This document shows, in pieces, positions 48,618 through 59,209 of a DNA stretch of 64,000 nt. The stretch comes from Deltaproteobacteria bacterium. Its GTDB lineage: Bacteria > Desulfobacterota > Desulfuromonadia > Desulfuromonadales > JAAYDE01. How positions within the stretch are numbered: position 1 is the stretch's first letter; every line of letters starts with the position of its first letter. The translations under genes were made by a program, and so were the position numbers. The notes beneath the pieces were generated by a model. That model was not told the DNA's origin, did not search any database, and was given only the letters and a program-made list of their open reading frames with translations. Where the stretch lies: contig JAAYDE010000001.1 of NCBI GenBank assembly GCA_012729375.1, forward strand, positions 1 to 64,000. Direction: 5' to 3'.

Positions 48618-50032
48618 AAGGGACAATCATGGAGCGCTCCAGCGATAAAAAGAGACCGCAGAAGACCGCCGCCCCCCGTCCGCCCCTGCCGGAAGTTGAC
48701 ATCCTCGCCCTCAACGAAGAGGGAATCGGCGTCGGCCGCCTGGGAAACCGCGAGGTCTGGGTCAGTGGCGCCCTGCCGGGAGAGAAAATTCTCTTTGCCG
48801 TCGAGCACAAAGGCCAGCGGCGCATCGTCGGTACCCTCAAAAGAATTCTCCAACCCCATCCGGAGCGGATTCCCGCCCCCTGTCCCCACGCCCGCGTCTG
48901 TCAGGGATGCCCGCTGCTGGTTCTCCCCTATCCCGCCCAGCTGCGCTTCAAGGAGGAGCGGGTCGGCAACGCCATGAAACGGCATCCCTCCCTGGCGGCG
49001 CTGCCCATCGAGCCGATCCTGCCCGCCCCCTCGCCCTTGGGATACCGGACCAGCGCCAAACTGGTCTTCGCCAAGGAACGGGGCCGGGTGTCCCTCGGCC
49101 TCTACCGGCGCGGCAGCCACGACGTGGTCGACATCGGCGCCTGCCCGCTCCATCATCCCCTGCTCAATCGCGTGGTCGCGGTGGTGAAGGAAGAGGTGGA
49201 GCGGCAGAACATCTTTGTTTACGACGAAAACAAAGGGCGCGGTCTGCTGCGCTACCTGCTGGTGCGGGTGGCGCCGGACAGCGCACGGGCGATGGTCACC
49301 TTTGTCACCGCCGAACGCAACTTCCGGGAGCTGATCCATCTGGGGAAATGGCTGCAGCGCAAAGTCCCCGAGGTGGTTTCCGTCCATCAGAACATCAACC
49401 CGAAGGCGGGCAACCTGATTCTAGGACGGGAAACCCTGAAACTGTTCGGCTATCCCAGTCTCACCACCACCGTCGGCGCAATCCGCCTGCGCATCTCCCC
49501 CACCTCCTTTTTCCAGGTCAACCACGACCAGGCGGCGGCCATCTATGCCCTGACCCGGCGCTGGGCCGCCTTGTCCACAGAAGAGAACGCCATCGATCTC
49601 TATTGCGGGATCGGCGGCATCGCTCTCCATCTGGCCCGCGACGCCGGATTCGTCCTCGGCATCGAAAGCGTCGAGGAGGCGGTGCGCAACGCCCGGGACA
49701 ATGCCGCCATGAACGATCTGCAGAACTGCATCTTCCGCGCCGGGGATGCGGCGCTGCTGATGGCGGATCTGGTCGGCGAAACGCCGTCGGGGGGCGTGCT
49801 GACCCTCAATCCCCCCCGCGGCGGCTGCGACCGCAGGGTGCTGGAGGCGGCGGCGAAAACGGCGCCCCGCACCCTGATCTACGTCTCCTGCGACCCGGAA
49901 ACCCTGGCGCGGGACCTGGACGTACTCAGCGATCTCGGCTTCCGCGCCGTTACCGCCCAGCCGGTGGACATGTTCCCCCAGACCTCCCATGTGGAGACGG
50001 TGGTGAAACTGACACCGAAAACAAAACGCTAA
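48614..50032 (+). CDS. rlmD: TrmA/RlmD-family 23S rRNA (uracil-C5)-methyltransferase
   Basis: TRAM-like N-terminus, CQGCPLLVLPYPAQLRFKEERV, SFFQVNHDQAAAIY, DLYCGIGGIALHLA; ATGA overlap with preceding CDS. Confidence 0.9.
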   Translation: MKGTIMERSSDKKRPQKTAAPRPPLPEVDILALNEEGIGVGRLGNREVWVSGALPGEKILFAVEHKGQRRIVGTLKRILQPHPERIPAPCPHARVCQGCPLLVLPYPAQLRFKEERVGNAMKRHPSLAALPIEPILPAPSPLGYRTSAKLVFAKERGRVSLGLYRRGSHDVVDIGACPLHHPLLNRVVAVVKEEVERQNIFVYDENKGRGLLRYLLVRVAPDSARAMVTFVTAERNFRELIHLGKWLQRKVPEVVSVHQNINPKAGNLILGRETLKLFGYPSLTTTVGAIRLRISPTSFFQVNHDQAAAIYALTRRWAALSTEENAIDLYCGIGGIALHLARDAGFVLGIESVEEAVRNARDNAAMNDLQNCIFRAGDAALLMADLVGETPSGGVLTLNPPRGGCDRRVLEAAAKTAPRTLIYVSCDPETLARDLDVLSDLGFRAVTAQPVDMFPQTSHVETVVKLTPKTKR

Positions 50033-50483
50033 GACGATGCCCTGTTTCGAGGAGCTGTTTTGCCGCGGCTGTGACCGGCGGCGGCCCAGCAGAGGGGATT
50101 CGCGATTTTCTCCACTTCTCTTCACACCGGGTTAAATTATTCCCCCGCCATCAAGCCTGGAATCCCCTAACTGAGGATGATCCTGTTGACGGATACCCTG
50201 AGGCAATAACAATTGACTCCGCGCAAATCGCGGGCTAAATTACACCGCTTTCGTCTCTTTACCGGGGATTCGCCAAGCCGTATCCCATAACTTCTTTGAC
50301 CGGGTTATTCGTGAGTTTCGTCGTGAAACCGGCCACAGTGTCTGCGCCCAGGCCCGGCGCAGGCCGACGCGCCGCAGACGTTTTCGCAGGGCGGCGAAAG
50401 GCAGGGAGCGCGTACGCCTTGGGATGACGGGCAAGCGCCGCTTGCATCAGCAGATCTCAGCGCACAATCCGGGTAAGATTGCC

Positions 50484-51584
50484 GTGTCCGATTCCGTTCT
50501 TTCCATACGCGGGCTGTCCAAGGCCTTCGGTGGACTTAAAGTACTCACCGATATCAGTCTCGAGGTCTCCCAAGGCGAGTTCATCACCCTCCTCGGTCCC
50601 TCCGGCTGCGGTAAAACCACCCTGCTACGTCTGGTCGCCGGCTTCGAGAAACCGGACCGCGGTTCCGTCTATCTCGATGGCGTCGACATTTCCTCACTGC
50701 CGCCGGAAAAACGCCAGGTCAACACCGTCTTCCAGAGCTACGCTCTTTTCCCGCACATGACCGTGGCCGCCAACGTCGCCTTCGGGCTGGAGCTCAAAGG
50801 GTTCCGCGGCCGGGAACTGAACGACCGGGTCAACCAGGCCCTCGACCAGGTACGCATGCGGGAACTTGCCGACCGCTATCCGGGACGGCTTTCCGGCGGC
50901 CAGCAGCAACGGGTGGCCATTGCCCGGGCGGTGGTCAACACGCCCCGGGTGCTGCTTCTGGACGAACCGCTGTCGGCCCTCGATGCCCGTCTGCGCCGCG
51001 ATATGCAGATCGAACTGAAACGGCTGCAACGGGAGTTGGGCATCGCCTTCATCCTGGTCACCCATGACCAGGATGAGGCCCTCTCCATGTCCGACCGGGT
51101 GGTCGTCATGCAGGACAGCCGCATCGCCCAGATCGGCACTCCCCGGGAGGTCTACGAGGATCCGGCCAATCTCTATGTGGCGCGCTTCATCGGTGACATC
51201 AATCTTTTTCCGGGAACAGTGATCGGCCGCAACGGCAAAAACGAACTGCAGGTACAGATCTTCGACCGGAGGGTGCTGGCCCGCTCCGACAAAGCCTTGC
51301 AGCCCGGCCAGTTGGTGCAACTACTGCTGCGGCCCGAGGATTTGCGCCTGACCGAAGACGCCGCGGAAAAGGTGCCTTTCTTCTGGGGATCGATCATGGA
51401 GCGCAGTTATCGGGGCTCCACCCTCGATACCACCATTCACCTCGACGCCGGTCCGGTGGTGCGGGCCTGCGAATTTTTCGACGAGGACGACCCCGATTTC
51501 GACTACCGCGTCGGCGAACGGGTCAAGGTCAGCTGGGTTCAGGGCTGGGAGGTGGTTCTGCCAGATGAAGATCCTACGCACTAA
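50484..51584 (+). CDS. potA: Spermidine/putrescine ABC transporter ATP-binding protein
   Basis: [48 protein letters not shown]-terminal TOBE; GTG start chosen. Confidence 0.92.
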   Translation: MSDSVLSIRGLSKAFGGLKVLTDISLEVSQGEFITLLGPSGCGKTTLLRLVAGFEKPDRGSVYLDGVDISSLPPEKRQVNTVFQSYALFPHMTVAANVAFGLELKGFRGRELNDRVNQALDQVRMRELADRYPGRLSGGQQQRVAIARAVVNTPRVLLLDEPLSALDARLRRDMQIELKRLQRELGIAFILVTHDQDEALSMSDRVVVMQDSRIAQIGTPREVYEDPANLYVARFIGDINLFPGTVIGRNGKNELQVQIFDRRVLARSDKALQPGQLVQLLLRPEDLRLTEDAAEKVPFFWGSIMERSYRGSTLDTTIHLDAGPVVRACEFFDEDDPDFDYRVGERVKVSWVQGWEVVLPDEDPTH

Positions 51585-52422
51585 AACGGCCGTCATCGGC
51601 CTGATATGCGGCTGGCTGCTGCTTTTCGGCGTCGTTCCGATCCTGATGCTGCTGACCTCCAGCTTCCTGTCTCAAGATGCCGCCGGCTTTTACCGCCTGC
51701 CCTTTTCCCTGCATTCCTACCGCCAGCTTTTCCTTGATCCGGGCTACCTGGAGGTCATGCTCCGCTCCCTCAAGCTCGCCGCTCTCACCACCCTCATTTG
51801 CCTGAGTGCAGGCTATCCCTTTGCCTGGTTCACGGCGCGGTTTTCCAAACGTCAGCGGCTGGTGATCCTAATTTTGCTGATGATCCCCTTCTGGACCAAC
51901 TCCCTGGTGCGCACCTACGCGATCCGCATGGTTTTGGGCACCCACGGCCTGCTCAACAAGCTGCTGCTGGCGACGGGCCTGATTGACAGCCCCCTGCGCC
52001 TGCTTTATACCGATACCGCCGTTCTGCTCGGCCTTTTCTACCTGATGCTCCCCTTCATGATCCTGCCCCTTTACGCCAACCTGGAAAAACTCGACTACCG
52101 GCTGGTGGAAGCGGCCCACGATCTTGGAGCGGGTCCCCTGCAAATCTTCCGGCGGGTGATCGTGCCCCTCTCTTTGCCCGGTATCTTCGCCGGCTGCATC
52201 ATGGTCTTCGTTCCCACAATGGGCCTTTTCTATGTCGCCTCCCTCCTCGGCGGAGCGCGCCAACTGCTCATCGGCAATCTCATCCAGCAGCAGTTCCTCA
52301 ACGCCCGCAACTGGCCCCTCGGCTCGGCCACCAGTGTTATGCTGATTCTGCTCATGACGGTGATGCTGGCCGGTTACGCCCTGATCATGCGCAGGCTTAC
52401 GGCGCGGGGGCAGCGCTCATGA
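51565..52422 (+). CDS. potB: Spermidine/putrescine ABC permease
   Basis: PotB-like [56 protein letters not shown] loop. Confidence 0.92.
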   Translation: MKILRTKTAVIGLICGWLLLFGVVPILMLLTSSFLSQDAAGFYRLPFSLHSYRQLFLDPGYLEVMLRSLKLAALTTLICLSAGYPFAWFTARFSKRQRLVILILLMIPFWTNSLVRTYAIRMVLGTHGLLNKLLLATGLIDSPLRLLYTDTAVLLGLFYLMLPFMILPLYANLEKLDYRLVEAAHDLGAGPLQIFRRVIVPLSLPGIFAGCIMVFVPTMGLFYVASLLGGARQLLIGNLIQQQFLNARNWPLGSATSVMLILLMTVMLAGYALIMRRLTARGQRS

Positions 52423-53204
52423 GGAAATCCCTGCGGCTGCTATTTTTCTGCGGCATCTTTCTCTATCTCTATGTACCCATCGCCATCCTCATCATCAATG
52501 CCTTCAACCTCAACCGCTACGGACTGCGCTGGGACGGTTTCACCCTCAAATGGTTCACGGCGATGGCCGCCAACCCCGGCCTCATGGAAGCGACCCGCCA
52601 CTCCCTGACCATCGCCATCTGTGCCGCCAGCGCGGCCACCGCCATCGGCTGCCTGGCCGCCATCGGCTTCACCCGTTACCGTTTCGTCGGCCGGCGCATC
52701 CTCCAGGGGACGCTCATGACCCTGATGATGGCCCCGGACATCATCCTCGCCATCTCCTTGCTGGTGCTCTTCGTGGGCATCGGCATCGCCCTCGGCTTCT
52801 GGTCGCTGCTGCTGTCGCACATCACCTTCTGCCTGCCTTTCACCGTCATGACGGTGACGGCGCGGCTGCAGGGATTCGACCGCTTTCTGCTTGATGCGGC
52901 CCGTGATCTGGGGGCTTCCGAAGGCCAGTTGCTGCGCCGCGTGGTGCTGCCGCTGCTGCGGCCGGCGCTGCTGTCCAGTTGGCTGCTGTCCTTCACCCTA
53001 TCCCTGGATGACGTGATCGTCAGCTCCTTCGTCACCGGGCCGTCCTACGACGTGCTGCCGCTGAAGATCTTTTCCATGGTCAAGGTCGGCGTCAAACCGG
53101 AGGTCAACGCCCTGGCGACGCTCATGGTGGCGCTGTCGCTGGTGCTTGTGGTTATCAGTCAACTGCTCGTCAAAGAAAGGGACAAAAATGGCAAAAACAA
53201 ATAA
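52419..53204 (+). CDS. potC: Spermidine/putrescine ABC permease
   Basis: DAARDLGASEGQLLRRVVLPLLRPALLSSWLLSFTLSLDDVIVSSFVTGPSYDVLPLKIFS. Confidence 0.92.
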   Translation: MRKSLRLLFFCGIFLYLYVPIAILIINAFNLNRYGLRWDGFTLKWFTAMAANPGLMEATRHSLTIAICAASAATAIGCLAAIGFTRYRFVGRRILQGTLMTLMMAPDIILAISLLVLFVGIGIALGFWSLLLSHITFCLPFTVMTVTARLQGFDRFLLDAARDLGASEGQLLRRVVLPLLRPALLSSWLLSFTLSLDDVIVSSFVTGPSYDVLPLKIFSMVKVGVKPEVNALATLMVALSLVLVVISQLLVKERDKNGKNK

Positions 53205-54228
53205 AGCGCTGGCTGCCCTCGTGGCTGTTCTGCTCTTCGCCCTGCCCGCCGCGGCGGCGGAAAAGGTCTATGTCTACAACTGGACGGAGTATATTCCCGA
53301 AAGCGTCTTGCAGCAGTTCACCCAAGAGACGGGAATCGAGGTGGTCTACTCCACCTACGACAGCAACGAAACGATGTACGCCAAGCTGAAACTGATCCAG
53401 AAGGACGGCTACGACGTGGCCATCCCCTCCACCTACTTCGTCAGCCGCATGAGGAAGGAAGGGATGCTCCAGGCGCTGGACCGGTCCCTGCTCCCCAACA
53501 TGAAGGACCTCGACCCGGCGCTCCTGGACAAACCCTACGACCCGGGCAATACCTATTCCATTCCCTACATGTGGGGTTCCACCGGCATCGGCATCAACAG
53601 CCAGGTGATTCCGCCGGGGTCCGTCACCTCCTGGAAGGATCTGTGGAATCCGCAATATAAAAGAAAGCTGCTCCTGCAGGACGACATGCGCGAGGTGTTT
53701 CACATGGCCCTCAAGATCAAGGGCTACAGTTCCAATACCACCGATCCCCGACAGATCGAGCAGGCCTATCTGCTGCTGAAAGAGCTGATGCCCAACGTGC
53801 TGCTCTTCAACAGCGATTCGCCGCGACTGCCCTATCTGGCCGGAGAGGTGAACCTGGGCATGATCTGGAACGGCGAAGCCTTTATGGCCGAACAGGAGAA
53901 TCCGCACATCCACTACATCTATCCCCAGGAAGGGGTCAACCTCTGGGTAGACAGCTACGTGATCCCGAAGAGCGCTAGAAACCTCAAAAACGCCCACGCT
54001 TTCATCAACTTCATGATGAAGCCGGAGATCGCCAAGATCTGTGTCGAGGAGAACGGTTACGCATCGCCGGTCAAAACCGCACTGCCCCTGCTGGACGAAA
54101 AGGTAAGAAACAACAAGACCGTCTTCCCCGATGCGGAGATGATCGCCGCCGGAGAGTTCCAGACCGATGTCGGTGAAGCCCTGGCCATCTATCAGAAGTA
54201 CTGGGAGAAATTGCGGGCGGGAAACTGA
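53188..54228 (+). CDS. potD: Spermidine/putrescine-binding periplasmic protein
   Basis: Signal peptide; VYVYNWTEYIPESVLQQFTQETGIEVVYSTYDSNETMYAKLK. Confidence 0.93.
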   Translation: MAKTNKALAALVAVLLFALPAAAAEKVYVYNWTEYIPESVLQQFTQETGIEVVYSTYDSNETMYAKLKLIQKDGYDVAIPSTYFVSRMRKEGMLQALDRSLLPNMKDLDPALLDKPYDPGNTYSIPYMWGSTGIGINSQVIPPGSVTSWKDLWNPQYKRKLLLQDDMREVFHMALKIKGYSSNTTDPRQIEQAYLLLKELMPNVLLFNSDSPRLPYLAGEVNLGMIWNGEAFMAEQENPHIHYIYPQEGVNLWVDSYVIPKSARNLKNAHAFINFMMKPEIAKICVEENGYASPVKTALPLLDEKVRNNKTVFPDAEMIAAGEFQTDVGEALAIYQKYWEKLRAGN

Positions 54229-54304
54229 CGACGGCCGGGTTGGATTCCCCGGCAAAAAAACGCCCGGCCCGGAAAAACCACCCCATGAACCCCGGCAAAA
54301 GCCT

Positions 54305-55282
54305 ATGAAAGCATTGGTAACCGGTGCCACCGGCTTTATTGGAAGTCACCTGGTGGAAACCCTGTTGAAGCACAATTGGGACGTCAGATGTCTTGTCCGC
54401 CAAAAAGGGCCTTATTCCTGGCTGGCGAAACTCCCTGTCGAGTATGTCCAGGGGGATTGCCGGAAACGGGAACCTCTTGCGGAAGCGGTTCGAGGGGTTG
54501 ACGCGGTATTTCATCTGGCCGGCGTTACGAAAGCAGTCGACCGCCGCACCTATTTCGAGGTTAACGCCCAGGGGACGGACAACCTTCTTCACGCCTGTGA
54601 AAGAAATAATCCGCGGCTTCGCCGGTTTATCTACGTTTCCAGTCTGGCGGCCGCCGGCCCCGGCGGAACCCCGCGCACGGAAGAAGACCCCTGTGAGCCG
54701 GTCTCCGACTACGGGAGAAGCAAGTTGGCAGGTGAGGCGTTTGTCCTGCGGCGTTCTTCAACAATCCCCATCACCATCATCCGGCCGCCCATCGTTTACG
54801 GCCCGAGGGACCGCGCCCTGCCTCCTCTTTTCAGGCTGTTCAACATGGGAATCAGCCCCTGCCTGACCGGCGAGAGGCAGCGTTTCAGCTTCTGTTATAT
54901 TGATGATTTGATTTCTGGTATTTTACTTGCATTTCAAAAAGAAAAAGCATGTGGGGAAATATTTTTTCTTGATGATGGAATCCACTATTCCTGGGATGAG
55001 ATCAAAGACGTAATCCTCAAGGTCACGGCAGGGCGTCAAACTTTGTCCATTCCGGTACCAAAATTTTTTATCCGGGGCACAGCCTGCTTATGCGATGTTT
55101 TCGCCTTCATCCGGAGGCAGCCCACCTTTTTTAATCGGGATAAAGCCCAAGAAATGATTCAGCCAGGGTGGCTTTGTGATAACAGCAAAGCAAAAAGGAT
55201 GCTGGATTTCGAGCCAAGATTCGCACTGTTTACGGGTATTCAGAAAACCTATGAATGGTACAAAAAAGTCAAGTGGCTTTGA
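54305..55282 (+). CDS. NAD-dependent epimerase/dehydratase (extended SDR), ceramide-reductase candidate
   Basis: ATGATGFIGSHLVETLL Rossmann motif; YGRSK catalytic YxxxK; adjacency to SPT-like gene. Confidence 0.85.
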   Translation: MKALVTGATGFIGSHLVETLLKHNWDVRCLVRQKGPYSWLAKLPVEYVQGDCRKREPLAEAVRGVDAVFHLAGVTKAVDRRTYFEVNAQGTDNLLHACERNNPRLRRFIYVSSLAAAGPGGTPRTEEDPCEPVSDYGRSKLAGEAFVLRRSSTIPITIIRPPIVYGPRDRALPPLFRLFNMGISPCLTGERQRFSFCYIDDLISGILLAFQKEKACGEIFFLDDGIHYSWDEIKDVILKVTAGRQTLSIPVPKFFIRGTACLCDVFAFIRRQPTFFNRDKAQEMIQPGWLCDNSKAKRMLDFEPRFALFTGIQKTYEWYKKVKWL

Positions 55283-55450
55283 AAATTAGCATTGTGCAAT
55301 CACACATCCTGATACGAAATTCCTCCTTTTAATGCTACAAAAGCCGGAACCACCCATAAAAAATTTTAAAGCCCAATGGATGGGCCAGGGTGTTCCTTTC
55401 TAAAAGCACCATCGGTTCCCGCTAACAACTGAGCAATTACAGGAAAAATC

Positions 55451-56635
55451 ATGATTGATTTGTTTGCTAAATGTTCTGTTTTTTCGGATCAGCTTCGTTT
55501 TGCAAAAGAAGCCGGTACCTACTTTTTTTTCCGCACCATTGAATCTTCCCAGGACACGGAAGTAACCATCCATGGGCGCCGGATCATCATGGCCAGTTCC
55601 AACAATTACCTGGGCCTGTCGAACCATCCCCGTGTCAAGGAAGCGGCCGTCAGAGCCGTAGAGCGATATGGAACCGGGTCGTCCGGGTCGCGCATATTGA
55701 ACGGCAATCTCGACATCCATGAAGAACTGGAAAAGAAGCTGGCCCGATTTTTCAGAAAAGAAGATGCCCTGGTTTTCGCTACCGGGTATCAGACCAATCT
55801 GGGAATCATTTCAGCCCTGCTCGGCAGACACGATACCGCCATCATCGATCAGTACGACCATGCCAGTATCATCGACGGATGCCGTCTTTCCTTTGGCAAC
55901 CTAAAGAAATTCCGCCACAACGATATGGAAGATTTATCCGCCATTCTGCGCAAGGAAAACGGCGGCGGCCGTCTGATCATCGTCGACGGTGTTTTCAGCA
56001 TGGAAGGCGATCTCGCCAACCTGCCTTGCATAACCAGGCTTGCCGGAGAGCACGGTGCCCGGGTGATGGTCGATGATGCCCACGGAATCGGCGTACTCGG
56101 CCCGGGAGGGAGAGGAACGGCCGAACATTTTGGGGTGGAGAATGAAGTGGACTTGATAATGGGAACATACAGCAAGTCCCTTGGTTCGATTGGCGGTTTT
56201 GTCGCCGGCTGCAAGGAGATCATCCAATATATCCGCCATCACGGCCGGTCCATGGTCTTCAGCGCCGGTTTGGCGCCGCCCCTGGTATCGGCCGTAAGCA
56301 CAGCCCTGGACATCATCGAAGAAGAATCTGGCCTCCGCGCCAGATTGTGGAAGAATACCCGTAAAATGCTTCAGGGTTTTGCCGATATGGGTTACGACAT
56401 TGGCGCCAGTCAAACCCCGATAATCCCGATCATCATCAGGGATACCGAGCGCGTTTATCAAATGTGCGAACTGCTTTTCCTCCAAGGCATCTTCGTCAGT
56501 CCTGTCATCAGCCCCGCCGTGCCCCCGGGCCGGGAACTGATCCGCACCAGTTACATGGCCACTCACACCGAGGAACAGCTCGACCGTGTCTTGGATGCCT
56601 TTGCAACGGCAGGCAAACAGATCGGCATCATCTGA
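55451..56635 (+). CDS. Alpha-oxoamine synthase, serine palmitoyltransferase-like
   Basis: NNYLGLSNHPRVKEAA; GTGSSGSRILNGNLDIHEELE; DHASIIDGCRLS; VDDAHGIGVLG; GTYSKSLGSIGGFVAG PLP-lysine motif. Confidence 0.88.
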   Translation: MIDLFAKCSVFSDQLRFAKEAGTYFFFRTIESSQDTEVTIHGRRIIMASSNNYLGLSNHPRVKEAAVRAVERYGTGSSGSRILNGNLDIHEELEKKLARFFRKEDALVFATGYQTNLGIISALLGRHDTAIIDQYDHASIIDGCRLSFGNLKKFRHNDMEDLSAILRKENGGGRLIIVDGVFSMEGDLANLPCITRLAGEHGARVMVDDAHGIGVLGPGGRGTAEHFGVENEVDLIMGTYSKSLGSIGGFVAGCKEIIQYIRHHGRSMVFSAGLAPPLVSAVSTALDIIEEESGLRARLWKNTRKMLQGFADMGYDIGASQTPIIPIIIRDTERVYQMCELLFLQGIFVSPVISPAVPPGRELIRTSYMATHTEEQLDRVLDAFATAGKQIGII

Positions 56636-56649
56636 GAGGCCCGGTCCCC

Positions 56650-57768
56650 ATGAGTGGTTTGGTTGTTCACGAAGCAGTCGATAAAAGGGATCGTTTGCTC
56701 TTTGTCCGCTTTCCTTGGAGTGTCTACCGAGAAAACCCTTACTGGGTCCCGCCCCTTGTCCGCGAGTGCCTGGCCAAAATCAGTTCTGCTCATCCCTTTT
56801 ACGCCCATGCCGACGCCGCTTTTTTCATTGCCCGACAGGAAGGGCGGATAGTCGGCCGCATTGCCGCCATAATCGACCAAAACTATATCCGTATTCATAA
56901 CTCCAAGACCGGTTTTTTCGGGTTTTTCGAGGCATTTTCAGAACCCCGCATCGCTTCTGCGCTGCTGGAAACGGCCCGCTGCTGGCTCAAAGAACGGGGT
57001 ATGGAGTCGATGATCGGGCCGATGAGCCCTTCGACAAACGATGAATGCGGTTTGCTCCTCGACGGATTTGACACCAGTCCCTGCTTCATGATGCCCTACA
57101 ACCCGCCATACTATGCTTCGATGTTGGAAAACTTTGGCCTGTGCAAGGCAAGGGATCTGTATGCCTATCGAATCGAACAATCCTTGTTCGACTTCCGCAA
57201 AGTGGAGATTCTCGCCCGTCATCTCCAAAAGAAAAAACCCGCTTTGACGGCCCGGCCGGTGGCAATGGCAAGTTTCGGCGAAGATCTGCAGACGGTGAAA
57301 GAGATCTACAACCAGGCATGGTCCGAAAATTGGGGGTTCGTGCCGATTACCGACGCAGAGATCGACTTGCTGGCCAACCGGTTGAAGCCGCTTATCGTGC
57401 CCGGCCTTTGCCTGTTCGCCCATTGGGGGGAGAAGCCGGTCGGTTTTTCCCTGACCCTGCCCGATTATAATATCGCCTTGAAACGACTGAACGGTCGCGC
57501 CGGTTTGCTGGGAAAAATCCGTTTTTATTTTCTGGCGCGGAACATCCGCAGTTGCCGCGTCATGCTGCTCGGTGTAACGCGGACCTTTCGCCGACGAGGA
57601 GTGGAAGCCATGCTTCTTCTGGAGACTGTTCGGCACGCCTTGTCCTTGGGCTATAACTGTGCGGAATGTTCGTGGATTCTTGAGGACAATGAGTTGATAC
57701 GGCGGACGATAGAGTCTTTAGGGGGGCAAAGATACAAAACCTACCGGATTTATTCGATGGATATTTGA
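56650..57768 (+). CDS. GNAT-fold N-acyltransferase-like protein (ceramide synthase candidate)
   Basis: 372 aa; ADAAFFIARQEGRIVGRIAAIIDQN; VMLLGVTRTFRRRGVEAMLLLETVRHALSLGYNCAECSWILEDNELIRRTIESLGGQRYKTYRIY. Confidence 0.75.
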   Translation: MSGLVVHEAVDKRDRLLFVRFPWSVYRENPYWVPPLVRECLAKISSAHPFYAHADAAFFIARQEGRIVGRIAAIIDQNYIRIHNSKTGFFGFFEAFSEPRIASALLETARCWLKERGMESMIGPMSPSTNDECGLLLDGFDTSPCFMMPYNPPYYASMLENFGLCKARDLYAYRIEQSLFDFRKVEILARHLQKKKPALTARPVAMASFGEDLQTVKEIYNQAWSENWGFVPITDAEIDLLANRLKPLIVPGLCLFAHWGEKPVGFSLTLPDYNIALKRLNGRAGLLGKIRFYFLARNIRSCRVMLLGVTRTFRRRGVEAMLLLETVRHALSLGYNCAECSWILEDNELIRRTIESLGGQRYKTYRIYSMDI

Positions 57769-57781
57769 CAGGCGGTCCGCC

Positions 57782-59209
57782 TTGACCGGGAAGCTATTAC
57801 TTCGATTACGAGAATCGGGTTTTTTCAGGCCCGACCACCGGCATTTTCGATTATTCAGGGGCAACCCCTTTGAGGCGGAATCAAAGGATGTCATGATCGG
57901 CGCCGATAGAATAAAACGCTACAGGGCCTCCGGATTGGATTGCCTGATGCATCTTGCCCGACGCCTGCATGACGGGCAGGGGCGTTGCGTCCTCACCTTT
58001 GCCGACCCAATCGACCGTAACCGCCTGGCGAGGGCGCTCCAACTCAGTATGCAGGCAGAACCTGTTTTGAACTGCAGATTTGTGCCCCACCCTCTCCGCC
58101 CTTTTTGGGAGAGTCCGTCTCATCTGGAACCTGTCGCCCCACTCACATGTGAGGAATCAGCAGACGGGGATTTAATCGAAAACTTTCTGGGCGCCCCCCT
58201 CGACGCATCCCAAAGCCCCCAGGTTCAATCGGGCCTTTTCCGGGGTGGACTGGATAAACTGGTCATCAAAATGAATCATGAAGCTGCCGACGGGGGCGGA
58301 ATTTTAAACTACCTTCGCCTTCTGGGGGATATTTACCACCAGCTTGAGAAAAATCCTGCCTATATCCCTCCGCCGGGAATAACCGGAAGAAGAAGCAAAA
58401 AGATATTCCTGAATCAACCCATCGCCAATCATTGGCGAAGTTTTTTCCGCATGGGCTGGCCAAAGCAAAAAACCCGCTTCCCAAAAACCTCAACAAACGA
58501 GGACCGGCCGAGCTTCACCAGAAAAGAGCTTGGCAACGAGAGATTTTCCCTGGTCCGTAACCATTGCCGCAGTTTTGGGATGTCTGTCAATGGAGCACTT
58601 CTGGCCGCTTTTTTTAGCGCTCTTTTTCAAGCCGGGATTTCACCCGCCGGCGCTCCCCTCACCATCCAGGCAACCATCGACCTTCGTCACCATTTGTCAA
58701 AAACCTATGGGTTGGGTATTGACAATTTCTCGGGAACCCTCTATCCAACTTTCAAAAACCAAGACATGATGGCTGCCATGATCGAAATGCGCCGGTTTCT
58801 GGCCTCTGCCCGTTCACACCGGCCGTGGCTGGCTCAAGCCCAATTGATTGAATTTATTTTTTCCTTTCCCTATAGCCTTATCCGCCCCCTTGTCCAAGGT
58901 GCCATGTCCGGACAGCTTAAATCTGGAAAAATCAATCATTTCTTCGCCAACTTCGGGGTTCTTGACCTCGCCTCTTTCAATTTCGGGGATGCCAAGCTGT
59001 GCGATATGGACCTGTTTGGTCCGGTACCTTATTCCCCGGGCTGCATCCTGACCACCTACTGCATCAGGGGTTCCCTGCGAGCCACTACCTGCCTTCGGGA
59101 GATGCCCGGCGAAAAAAAAACCGCATCTTTTCTGGATGCATTTCTGCATCAGCTTGAGGATGTGGGCTCTTTAGTGATCGGCCGCAATGGAGGAGAAAAT
59201 GATCTATGA
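57782..59209 (+). CDS. Condensation-domain/WS-DGAT-like acyltransferase
   Basis: MNHEAADGGGILNYLRLLG matches HxxxDG; DFxxP-like NHFFANFGVLDLASFNFG. TTG start at 57782 or ATG at 57893. Confidence 0.65.
   Translation: MTGKLLLRLRESGFFRPDHRHFRLFRGNPFEAESKDVMIGADRIKRYRASGLDCLMHLARRLHDGQGRCVLTFADPIDRNRLARALQLSMQAEPVLNCRFVPHPLRPFWESPSHLEPVAPLTCEESADGDLIENFLGAPLDASQSPQVQSGLFRGGLDKLVIKMNHEAADGGGILNYLRLLGDIYHQLEKNPAYIPPPGITGRRSKKIFLNQPIANHWRSFFRMGWPKQKTRFPKTSTNEDRPSFTRKELGNERFSLVRNHCRSFGMSVNGALLAAFFSALFQAGISPAGAPLTIQATIDLRHHLSKTYGLGIDNFSGTLYPTFKNQDMMAAMIEMRRFLASARSHRPWLAQAQLIEFIFSFPYSLIRPLVQGAMSGQLKSGKINHFFANFGVLDLASFNFGDAKLCDMDLFGPVPYSPGCILTTYCIRGSLRATTCLREMPGEKKTASFLDAFLHQLEDVGSLVIGRNGGENDL

Noticed and set aside
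46644-48626. 660-aa minus ORF opposite etfA and the DMT transporter
   Set aside because: Spans two well-supported + strand genes; Gln/Gly/Asp-rich non-protein-like translation
50240-50447. Group II intron or transposase remnant
   Set aside because: No diagnostic RT, maturase, DDE or terminal-repeat signature could be identified by eye; kept only as an unexplained block
55451-56635. Calling the PLP enzyme BioF (8-amino-7-oxononanoate synthase)
   Set aside because: PLP-lysine context GTYSKS and DHASIIDGC look SPT-like, and no other biotin genes are adjacent; not formally excluded without phylogeny
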